From positions 1-6,805 of the forward strand of contig JAHELQ010000192.1 in NCBI GenBank assembly GCA_024644125.1: 6,805 nt of DNA, read 5' to 3'. The translations under genes and the position numbers were made by a program. Position 1 is the stretch's first letter. Each line of letters begins with the position of its first letter. The stretch is from Candidatus Aminicenantota bacterium (GTDB taxonomy: Bacteria; Acidobacteriota; Aminicenantia; UBA2199). The notes below the pieces were generated by a model, which was not told the origin of the DNA, made no database searches, and saw only the letters and a program-made list of their open reading frames with translations. This document shows, piece after piece, positions 1 to 6,099 of this stretch.

Positions 1-169
1 GTTCCTGAAGGCTTACGAGTATCTAGACATAAAGCCTTCGGACTATCCCGAGGCGACTCGGTTAAAAGACGAAATCTTAAGCCTTCCGATTCATGGAAGT
101 ATGCCGGATCAAGAGGTGGATTATGTCATTCAGCAAATGTTCGATATATTAAAAAGTGAAGGGAGTTGA
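1..169 (+). CDS. DegT/DnrJ/EryC1/StrS-family sugar aminotransferase, C-terminal fragment
   Basis: This is the last 55 codons of a gene that begins upstream of the window; the reading frame has its first full codon at base 2 and stops with TGA at 167-169. The visible tail contains EILSLPIHGSMPDQEVDYVI, the closing signature of PLP-dependent sugar-nucleotide aminotransferases (usual form: LSLPmHp.lt.eqvd.Vi). The family transfers an amino group, usually from glutamate, onto a keto-sugar nucleotide. The catalytic lysine and PLP-binding part lie outside the window, so substrate cannot be read directly. The next gene starts 2 nt after this stop, so the two are almost certainly co-translated. With the following dehydrogenase and acetyltransferase, a WbpE/WlbC-type role (3-amination of a UDP-3-keto-GlcNAcA intermediate) is the best inference. 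The family call is strong; the exact substrate is inferred from context. Confidence 0.85.
   Translation, partial: FLKAYEYLDIKPSDYPEATRLKDEILSLPIHGSMPDQEVDYVIQQMFDILKSEGS
158..165 (+). promoter_or_regulatory. Ribosome binding site of the dehydrogenase gene
   Basis: GAAGGGAG lies 6 nt before the ATG at 172. It overlaps the end of the aminotransferase gene. This spacing favours ATG 172 over an in-frame TTG at 166, which would sit directly against the site. Confidence 0.7.
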
Positions 170-171
170 CT

Positions 172-1218
172 ATGCCTGTAAATAAGCCTTTAAATGTAGC
201 GCAAATCGGCGTCGGTTATTGGGGGCCGAACTTATTGCGTAATCTGGTGGCGAATCACCGTTGCCGGGTAAAAACCGTTGTGGACCTTTCCCCGGAGCGG
301 TTGGAATATGTGGCAGGATTGTATCCTGGTGTCACTGTGACCAGCGATGTAAACGATGTGGCGATGGATTCTTCGATCGACGCAGTGGTGATCGCCACCC
401 CTGTGTGCGAGCATTGCCAGATGTCGTTGCGATTTTTGGAAGCGGGAAAACATATATTGGTCGAGAAGCCGATGGCAAGGTCGGTGGGAGAGGTTCAGGA
501 CATCAAGGCAGCCGCCGAGAAGAATCGTCTTGTAGCTATGGTTGGCCATACTTTCCTGTACAATGGGGCTGTAAGATATCTCAAACAGCTTATCGATTCG
601 GGAGAAATAGGCGATATCCGGTACATGTACAGTCACCGGTTGAATCTGGGCCGTATCCGGTCTGATGTGGATGCCTTGTGGAATTTCGCTCCCCATGATG
701 TGAGTATTATTCAGTACTTGTTGAATGACCTCGATCCGGTCTCGGTGGATAGTCACGGGATGGACTTCGTTCAACCGGGAATCCAGGATGTCGCGTTCAT
801 CAATATCCTGTATCCAGGCAAAATCATGGCGCATGTGCATGTCAGTTGGTTGGATCCACTGAAGGACCGCTCGTTGACTGTGGTGGGCACCAAAAAAATG
901 GTTGTGTACAACGATGTGGCGGAGAACAAGATTTCCATCTTCGATAAAGGGATCGACCGGATGGCTGTGTTGGGCGAGCACATGGATTATGACAACAATC
1001 CGACCTTATGGAAATTTACCCACCGCAATGGGGATGTGATTATGCCTGGAATTGCTCTCAAGGAACCGTTGAAAGTGGAAATCGACCATTTCTTCGATTG
1101 TATCCAGAATGGCGAACCATGCTTGAGCGGATGCGATCATGCGCTGAAGGTGGTGAGAATTCTCAGTGAGTGCAGTTTTAATGGGAATGCAGGGGGAATT
1201 CGGCGGGAAAGTCCGTGA
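172..1218 (+). CDS. Gfo/Idh/MocA-family sugar-nucleotide dehydrogenase (WbpB/WlbA-like)
   Basis: A 348-residue NAD(P)-dependent oxidoreductase, a normal length for the family. The N-terminal Rossmann fold opens with QIGVGYWG (G13, G15, G18, nucleotide-binding loop). VEKPMA follows at 97-102, with K99 the conserved EKP lysine, then GHTFLYN at 125-131. The C-terminal substrate domain carries LWNFAPHDVSI (169-179), where H175 with D176 is the conserved active-site pair. The NLGRIRSD.DALW stretch is typical of dehydrogenases in polysaccharide clusters that act on UDP-N-acetylglucosaminuronate (oxidation at C3). The start is ATG 172, because of the ribosome binding site at 158-165; a TTG at 166 would add only two residues. 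It sits between an aminotransferase and an N-acetyltransferase, the expected partners of WbpB/WlbA. Family is near certain; the UDP-GlcNAcA substrate is inferred from motif style and neighbours. The protein should be cytoplasmic, as no signal peptide is present. Confidence 0.92.
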   Translation: MPVNKPLNVAQIGVGYWGPNLLRNLVANHRCRVKTVVDLSPERLEYVAGLYPGVTVTSDVNDVAMDSSIDAVVIATPVCEHCQMSLRFLEAGKHILVEKPMARSVGEVQDIKAAAEKNRLVAMVGHTFLYNGAVRYLKQLIDSGEIGDIRYMYSHRLNLGRIRSDVDALWNFAPHDVSIIQYLLNDLDPVSVDSHGMDFVQPGIQDVAFINILYPGKIMAHVHVSWLDPLKDRSLTVVGTKKMVVYNDVAENKISIFDKGIDRMAVLGEHMDYDNNPTLWKFTHRNGDVIMPGIALKEPLKVEIDHFFDCIQNGEPCLSGCDHALKVVRILSECSFNGNAGGIRRESP

Positions 1219-1223
1219 AAGGA
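1218..1223 (+). promoter_or_regulatory. Ribosome binding site of the acetyltransferase gene
   Basis: AAAGGA lies 5 nt before ATG 1229 and 8 nt before the adjacent in-frame ATG 1232; either could be used. It supports an internal start rather than a longer reading frame reaching back to 1166 inside the dehydrogenase gene. Confidence 0.6.
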
Positions 1224-1228
1224 AGTAT

Positions 1229-1741
1229 ATGATGGCTAAATCGACGATAGGTACTGGAACCGGCGATAACGTTCCGGCCATTTTTTCCTCGGGAATTGTG
1301 GATGTGTCATTCGGGAAAAATGTACGGGTGGTGGAGCCGGTCAATCTTTATGGTTGCGCGATTGGGGACAATGTGTTTGTCGGTCCCTTTGTGGAGATAC
1401 AGAGGGGCGCGGCGGTGGGACATAATTGCAAGATCCAGTCGCACGCGTTTATTTGCGAGTTGGTGTCGATCGGCAATGATTGTTTTATCTCCCACGGCGC
1501 GATGTTTATCAACGATCCATTCCGCACCGGCGGTCCGGCCGGAGGGAATCGTGATCTCTGGCAGACTACGGTTATTGGTAATCATGTGTCTGTTGGTACC
1601 AACGCGACGATTTTGCCGGTGACAATATGCGATAATGTGGTGATCGGCGCCGGAGCGGTTGTCACGAAGGATATTTGCGTTCCCGGCGTGTATGCCGGAA
1701 ATCCGGCGCGTTTGTTGCGCCGTCTGCCTGAAGGGGAGTAG
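1229..1741 (+). CDS. Hexapeptide-repeat (left-handed beta-helix) N-acetyltransferase, WbpD/WlbB-like
   Basis: A 170-residue soluble acetyltransferase. Repeated [IV]G-x-x-x hexapeptide turns run from about residue 38 to 146 (AIGDNVFVGPFVEIQRGAAV, SIGNDCFISHG, VIGNHVSVGTNATI, VIGAGAVVTKDI). The chain ends with the family closing motif VYAGNPARLLRRLP (154-167), which usually caps the helix near the acetyl-CoA site. HGAMFINDP (89-97) corresponds to the WlbB/WbpD active-site region, where the conserved asparagine (N95) is implicated in substrate handling. Enzymes of this type acetylate the 3-amino group of UDP-GlcNAc3NA using acetyl-CoA and act as trimers. The reading frame is open back to 1166, but the ribosome binding site and the family N-terminus favour ATG 1229 (or 1232). 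It begins 10 nt after the dehydrogenase. The alternative is acetylation of another amino sugar nucleotide such as dTDP-Fuc3N; the dehydrogenase neighbour argues for the uronate route. Confidence 0.88.
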   Translation: MMAKSTIGTGTGDNVPAIFSSGIVDVSFGKNVRVVEPVNLYGCAIGDNVFVGPFVEIQRGAAVGHNCKIQSHAFICELVSIGNDCFISHGAMFINDPFRTGGPAGGNRDLWQTTVIGNHVSVGTNATILPVTICDNVVIGAGAVVTKDICVPGVYAGNPARLLRRLPEGE

Positions 1742-1747
1742 CCGGAA

Positions 1748-2965
1748 ATGAAGAACATTCGATTTTTTGGAGCTTTGGTAGGATTATGGTTTATATCGGT
1801 AGGGATGATTATGTGCCAGGATTTTGAGCGGGCGAAGGACGAAATCACTGAATCTGCCTGGATTCATTCGGGAATGTTTTTTATTTCAAGCGCATTTACC
1901 GTCAGCAATGTGGGCTACAATACCAATATTTTTGTATATGAGAATGCGGTGCAAGATGACACCACAGCCGATATAGGGTTGGAATTGATGGCCAGCGCCA
2001 TCTTCAAAGATATGTTGATTATCCAGGTGAAAGAAACGCCTCAATATTCCTACTATGTGGAAAACCGTGATCAGCGGGTCATGAATAACTGGCTCCAGTT
2101 GAATGTATATTACCGGCTGGGGAGGGTGGGATTGCAATACCAATATGACCGCCCGCGCCAGAGCAGCAGACCCAATAGTGAATTCGGCGCCAGGTTGCAA
2201 CATTGGCAGCGCAACCATCTGTTTTCACTCGATTATGGAAGTAGGGACCGATTTTATCTCAACATGTACGCTCAGTCGAGAACAGTGGAGTATCAGGCGG
2301 AGCGTTACCTGGGGGATTTTAGCGTCAATGACCTGTTCGGCAGGGAGGAGCGTTGGTATGGATTCAGTATCAATCGCGTCACCGCGGCCCAAACCAGTGT
2401 TTCGATGCAGGTTGAATATTTCCGGGTGATGTTTTCCAGTTTGCCGGAACGAAATAAAAAAGGCGGGCAGGCAAGCGCCACCATCGCATTTGCCGGCGCC
2501 CGGGGATTGAATGGCTCCTTGCAATTGGGATACCGTTTCGTTTTACCGGAATCGAGTGAATTTAAGGAATATTCCAGACCTTTTGGGGTAGGGAACCTGG
2601 AGTTACGGGTAGCTCAGCGTTTTCGCATGAGATTGCAATATTTGTTAGATACCAGGTATTCGTTTTTTTCCACAGATCTGGTGTATGACGAATCGTCTGC
2701 TGGGGTGGGGTTGGAATTTGAATTCGCCCCTCGAATCTCCATCAGCTATTTTGCGCGGTTGGGGCAGCGGGACTACCGGTCCCTGGCTGGACTCGAGGTG
2801 GACCGGTTGGATAAATATCAATTTTCCACCATCACATTGACGGTCGCCGCATTCGTCCATCTCGAGCTTGGGCTGGTCTACAATATCATTCGTAGCGATT
2901 CCAATGCCGATCGTTTCGATATGAGTGTCAATTCTCTGGGATTTTTTATGCGCTACGAATTTTAA
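1748..2965 (+). CDS. Outer-membrane beta-barrel, probable polysaccharide export porin
   Basis: A 405-residue protein with an N-terminal signal peptide: basic MKNIR start, hydrophobic core to about residue 22, and probable cleavage near 20-24. C23 is preceded by Met, so it is not a good lipobox. The remainder has no hydrophobic helix. It is built of alternating polar/aromatic segments typical of amphipathic strands (for example 118-133, 216-229, 255-265, 284-299, 318-336, 359-380), separated by charged loops. The chain ends in GFFMRYEF; a C-terminal Phe after an aromatic-rich strand is the classic signal for barrel assembly by the Bam machinery. By hand count the mature part is Arg-rich and Lys-poor (about 35 versus 7). 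It starts 6 nt after the acetyltransferase and ends 12 nt before the OPX gene. From that position I infer it is the outer-membrane exit pore, as for the barrel proteins encoded beside OPX genes in Myxococcus xanthus. I cannot name a specific family; a structural role only is possible. Confidence 0.8.
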   Translation: MKNIRFFGALVGLWFISVGMIMCQDFERAKDEITESAWIHSGMFFISSAFTVSNVGYNTNIFVYENAVQDDTTADIGLELMASAIFKDMLIIQVKETPQYSYYVENRDQRVMNNWLQLNVYYRLGRVGLQYQYDRPRQSSRPNSEFGARLQHWQRNHLFSLDYGSRDRFYLNMYAQSRTVEYQAERYLGDFSVNDLFGREERWYGFSINRVTAAQTSVSMQVEYFRVMFSSLPERNKKGGQASATIAFAGARGLNGSLQLGYRFVLPESSEFKEYSRPFGVGNLELRVAQRFRMRLQYLLDTRYSFFSTDLVYDESSAGVGLEFEFAPRISISYFARLGQRDYRSLAGLEVDRLDKYQFSTITLTVAAFVHLELGLVYNIIRSDSNADRFDMSVNSLGFFMRYEF

Positions 2966-2967
2966 TT

Positions 2968-2972
2968 GGGGA
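2968..2972 (+). promoter_or_regulatory. Ribosome binding site of the OPX gene
   Basis: GGGGA lies 5 nt before ATG 2978. This decides the start: an in-frame TTG at 2966 directly after the barrel stop codon would place the site inside the coding region and add four residues before the signal peptide. Confidence 0.65.
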
Positions 2973-2977
2973 ATAAA

Positions 2978-3847
2978 ATGAAAAAAACAATGATTTATCT
3001 ATTGATTCTCATTGTATATGTGGCTATCTTGATGGGAGCGCCTCTACCGGTCTATGGATTGGTGTCCGGGGAGGGACTCTCGGGGCAGGCCGATTCTTCG
3101 GAGACCACATATATCATCGGGCCTAACGATCTCTTGAACATCAATGTCTTCAAAGTGCCGGAGTTGAATACGACCGTGAGGGTCTCCGGCGATGGTACGA
3201 TCGCGCTTCCATTGTTGGGGACCATCCGTGTGGAAGGTATGAATCAAAGCCAATTGGAAACCAAACTGGCGAAATTATTGGATGAGCGTTACCTCCAGAA
3301 TGCCCAGGTCGGTGTCTTTATCAGGGAATATAAAAGCAAGACCGTGTCTGTGGTGGGGGCGGTAACCCGCCCGGGTGATTATGAACTGTTAGGCAAAAAA
3401 AATCTGTTGCAGGTGATTTCTATGGCCGGAGGAGTCACCAACCAGGCGTCCGGGAATGTGATTATTATCCGCAACGAAAAAACTGAGGAAATTAATCTGA
3501 GTGATTTGATGGTAAAGGGAGCTCCGGGCCTCAATGTTTTTTTATTGCCCGGCGATATCGTCAATATTCCGTTCGAGGAATATGTCGAGGTGCATGTGTT
3601 GGGGCAGGTGAGAAACCCCGGCCTGGTGCGACTCAAAAAAAGCGGCAATTGCACATTGTTAAAGGCGATTGCCGAGGCCGGAGGGTTTTCCGAACATGCT
3701 AGAAAATCCTCTATTTTAATCAGCAGGCCTCTGGAAACGAATGAGATCAAGATAAAGGTCGATGCCAGGAAAATCCTCAGCGGCCGCCGGTCTGATTTCG
3801 TTCTCCGTCATGGGGATGTAATTCATATTCCCGAAAGCCTGTTTTGA
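2978..3847 (+). CDS. Polysaccharide export protein, OPX/Wza family, short form with two SLBB domains
   Basis: A 289-residue secreted protein. A signal peptide (KK, then a hydrophobic core 5-20) ends near APLPVYG|LVS (about residue 27). No cysteine follows it, so it is not lipidated, unlike E. coli Wza. The poly-export domain spans about 44-118 and opens with YIIGPNDLLNINVFKVPELN, a clear family signature, followed by VSGDGTIALPLLGTI (69-83). Two SLBB repeats follow: VSVVGAVTRPGDYEL (123-137) to PGDIVNIP (191-198), and VHVLGQVRNPGLVRL (205-219) to HGDVIHIP (278-285). The protein stops four residues later. E. coli Wza has about 379 residues and a C-terminal amphipathic helix that forms the outer-membrane pore; that segment is absent here. 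I infer that this protein forms the periplasmic channel and relies on the preceding beta-barrel for outer-membrane passage, docking onto the downstream Wzc-like co-polymerase. Confidence 0.93.
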   Translation: MKKTMIYLLILIVYVAILMGAPLPVYGLVSGEGLSGQADSSETTYIIGPNDLLNINVFKVPELNTTVRVSGDGTIALPLLGTIRVEGMNQSQLETKLAKLLDERYLQNAQVGVFIREYKSKTVSVVGAVTRPGDYELLGKKNLLQVISMAGGVTNQASGNVIIIRNEKTEEINLSDLMVKGAPGLNVFLLPGDIVNIPFEEYVEVHVLGQVRNPGLVRLKKSGNCTLLKAIAEAGGFSEHARKSSILISRPLETNEIKIKVDARKILSGRRSDFVLRHGDVIHIPESLF

Positions 3848-3851
3848 GGTG
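3846..3851 (+). promoter_or_regulatory. Ribosome binding site of the kinase/co-polymerase gene
   Basis: GAGGTG lies 4 nt before ATG 3856 and overlaps the OPX stop codon (TGA 3845-3847), suggesting translational coupling of the two genes. Confidence 0.65.
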
Positions 3852-3855
3852 AAGG

Positions 3856-6066
3856 ATGACAAAACAATCGCTGGACAACCGGGATGATGAATTCCGTTTG
3901 GAAAAATACTGGGAAATCGTCAAGAACAAGATTCCTGTATTGTTATTGTTTGTTCTGCTGGCGCTAGCATTGGGCACTCTGAAAATTTTCACGTCCGATC
4001 CGGTGTATAGAGCCACAGGTGTATTAATGGTAAAACCCGAGAACGACAATGTGGTCATTTTCAGGGACCGGTTGGCGCTTGGCCGCACGACCAATGAATA
4101 TTTCAATACACAGGTGCGAATCTTGAGAAGCAAGTCATTGGCTAAAACAGTTTTGGAAGAATTTAATCCCACTCCGTTTACAGGCATATTAAAAGGGATG
4201 AATGAAGGCTCCAAAGATGAGAGCCCCGAGACAACCGTTCGCATTCAACAATTTCTGCAGGGTTTGGAGGTGTATCCCCTCGAAGAGACTCAACTGATTG
4301 AAGTGAGTTTCCTCTCGTCCCAGCCTAAACGTTCTGCGGAGGTGGTCAATACGCTATTCAAGAAGTTTATCGATTTCAATAACGATTTGCGGACCGAGTC
4401 CACACGGCAAGCTTCTGAATTTATCACGCGGCAGATACGGGACTTGCAGCAGGATCTGGCGCGCAAGGAATTGGAATTGCAAAAATACGGCAAGAGCAAA
4501 GATTTGTTCTATTTGACCAGCGAGGAGAGCACCGAGGTGGGGAAATTTTCAGAGCTGAACCAGGCGATGACTCAGGCGCAAATTGAACGGATTAACCGGG
4601 AGTCGATATTCCGGGAATTGCAAAACAAAAATATGAGCGATTTCCCTGAAGTGCGGAGCAACATGCTAGTTAACGGCCTGAAGAGTACCAACTCCGGCTT
4701 CGAGGCCGACTATAAAAGAAAATCGCAAATATTCAAACCCTCCTATCCAGAAATGGTGGAATTGCGTTCCCAAATGGATTCAGTGCAGCAGAGAATCGAT
4801 AAAGAGGTTCGGGAGATCGGAGGGCGAGCTCTGAACGAATCCAGGAACAATTACGAGACGGCTCTCAAGAGAGAACAATCATTGGCAAGCCTCCTTGACA
4901 ATCAAAAATCTGAAATGATCAAGAGCAATTCCGACGCCATTTACTATAAGAGTCTTAGCATTGAAGTGGAGAATATGAGAAACTTGCAAAACTATCTGGA
5001 CCGTAAACATAAAGAATCGCTTATAACCTCCCGTTTGGAGGGGGTGCAGACCAGCAATATCAAGGTTATCGACCCGGCGGATGTCCCGTTGCAACCGATC
5101 GCCCCAAAGAAGCGAATGATCATTTTGGTGGCTCTGTTTATGGGGCTCAGCGGCGGCCTGGCGTTCATCCTGCTTCTCAATGTGCTGGACAATACTATCA
5201 AAGAACCTGATGGCATCAAAAGCTTAATGAATTCTCCAATTCTCGGGATCATTCCATCGTCCCGCAGTAAGGGAAATATCGCCAGGTATCTGGGATACTC
5301 ATATTATAAAAAGAATCGCAAAGATCCAGACTTCAATACTGATATCGAGATGATCAACCACCGGTTGCCGGAATCGTCGATCGCCGACGCTTACCGGAAT
5401 ATCAGAACCTCCATCTTGCTTACGTCACACAACCGCCCTTCAAGAGTCATCAGCATCTCCAGCGCCCGGCCCTCTGAAGGAAAAACTTCGACAGCCGTGA
5501 ATCTCGCCGTGTCTTTTTCACAGTTGGGGAAAAAGGTGTTGCTGATAGACGGGGATATGCGGAATCCAAGGCTCCATAAAATTTTCAAAATGAAAAACAC
5601 CTCAGGATTGTCATCCTATCTTGTTGGGAAAGTACCGCTTTCGGATTCGATACAAAAAGCTCCGGTGTCGAATATGTATGTCATTCCTTCGGGGCCGATT
5701 CCGCCGAATCCCGTGGAATTGCTGGATTCGGAAATGATGACAGGGCTGTTCACCACTCCATTGTTGAAGGAATGTGACTATATTTTTATCGATACTCCTC
5801 CGTTTATCGATATTGTCGATCCGATACTCCTGGCGAAACAATCCGACGGTATGGTGCTGGTTACCTGGGTGGGCAAGACCAAACGGAATGCTGTCGAGAA
5901 GTTGAAAGAACAGGTGGACCAATTTGAAATTCCTTTGTTTGGAATTGTTCTCAATATGGTGGATTTGAAGAAAAGCTGGTATGACTACAATTACTCTTAT
6001 CAATACGCATATAACAATCTTCGTAAAGTGAATGGGGAGTTCCGGAATTCCTGGAAAACCAGCTAA
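3856..6066 (+). CDS. wzc: Wzc-type polysaccharide co-polymerase fused to BY-kinase (autokinase)
   Basis: A 736-residue inner-membrane protein, close to the usual Wzc length (about 720). Order: short cytoplasmic N-terminus; TM1 about 26-45; Wzz/PCP periplasmic domain with long predicted coiled-coil stretches (about 180-215, 300-350, 365-395); the proline-rich PLQPIAP (411-417); TM2 about 421-443; a linker; then the cytoplasmic bacterial tyrosine kinase. Kinase motifs: DAYRNIRTSI (511-520, oligomer interface), Walker A ARPSEGKTS (537-545, K543), Walker A' VLLIDGDMRNP (561-571, D565 and D567), PPNPVELL (616-623), Walker B FIDTPP (644-649, D646). The C-terminal tail holds six tyrosines at 709, 711, 713, 715, 717 and 719, the autophosphorylation cluster. 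The family controls chain length and export by cycles of phosphorylation in trans and ring assembly. It follows the OPX gene by 8 nt and precedes a matching phosphatase. All catalytic motifs appear intact, so I expect an active kinase. Confidence 0.95.
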   Translation: MTKQSLDNRDDEFRLEKYWEIVKNKIPVLLLFVLLALALGTLKIFTSDPVYRATGVLMVKPENDNVVIFRDRLALGRTTNEYFNTQVRILRSKSLAKTVLEEFNPTPFTGILKGMNEGSKDESPETTVRIQQFLQGLEVYPLEETQLIEVSFLSSQPKRSAEVVNTLFKKFIDFNNDLRTESTRQASEFITRQIRDLQQDLARKELELQKYGKSKDLFYLTSEESTEVGKFSELNQAMTQAQIERINRESIFRELQNKNMSDFPEVRSNMLVNGLKSTNSGFEADYKRKSQIFKPSYPEMVELRSQMDSVQQRIDKEVREIGGRALNESRNNYETALKREQSLASLLDNQKSEMIKSNSDAIYYKSLSIEVENMRNLQNYLDRKHKESLITSRLEGVQTSNIKVIDPADVPLQPIAPKKRMIILVALFMGLSGGLAFILLLNVLDNTIKEPDGIKSLMNSPILGIIPSSRSKGNIARYLGYSYYKKNRKDPDFNTDIEMINHRLPESSIADAYRNIRTSILLTSHNRPSRVISISSARPSEGKTSTAVNLAVSFSQLGKKVLLIDGDMRNPRLHKIFKMKNTSGLSSYLVGKVPLSDSIQKAPVSNMYVIPSGPIPPNPVELLDSEMMTGLFTTPLLKECDYIFIDTPPFIDIVDPILLAKQSDGMVLVTWVGKTKRNAVEKLKEQVDQFEIPLFGIVLNMVDLKKSWYDYNYSYQYAYNNLRKVNGEFRNSWKTS

Positions 6067-6086
6067 CGTGATGGAGTTAAATCAGG

Positions 6087-6093
6087 TTGGAGG
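6087..6093 (+). promoter_or_regulatory. Ribosome binding site of the phosphatase gene
   Basis: TTGGAGG lies 6 nt before ATG 6100. The 33-nt gap it sits in (6067-6099) is the longest intergenic space in the window and shows no hairpin that would suggest a terminator. Confidence 0.65.
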
Positions 6094-6099
6094 CGCAAT

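Noticed and set aside
232..981. A 249-codon open frame on the minus strand opposite the dehydrogenase gene
   Set aside because: Its translation shows no recognisable domain and is rich in His/Ile/Arg as expected from reverse-complemented coding sequence; the plus-strand gene has all family motifs.
1815..1818. C23 of the barrel protein as a lipoprotein attachment cysteine
   Set aside because: The residue before it is Met (VGMIMC), not Gly, Ala or Ser, so the lipobox rule is not met; an ordinary signal peptide fits better.
3395..3402. A run of eight A inside the OPX gene, with another at 6320-6327 in the phosphatase gene, as possible slippage sites
   Set aside because: Both are explained by Lys-Lys codons, the frames continue through known motifs on both sides, and no useful alternative product follows from a shift.
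3777..4244. A 155-codon minus-strand open frame spanning the OPX/kinase junction
   Set aside because: It lies across two well-supported plus-strand genes, has no family signature, and nothing suggests a promoter for it.
6067..6099. The 33-nt gap before the phosphatase gene as a site for a terminator or promoter
   Set aside because: No inverted repeat with a T-run and no convincing -35/-10 pair is visible; it is filled largely by the ribosome binding site region.
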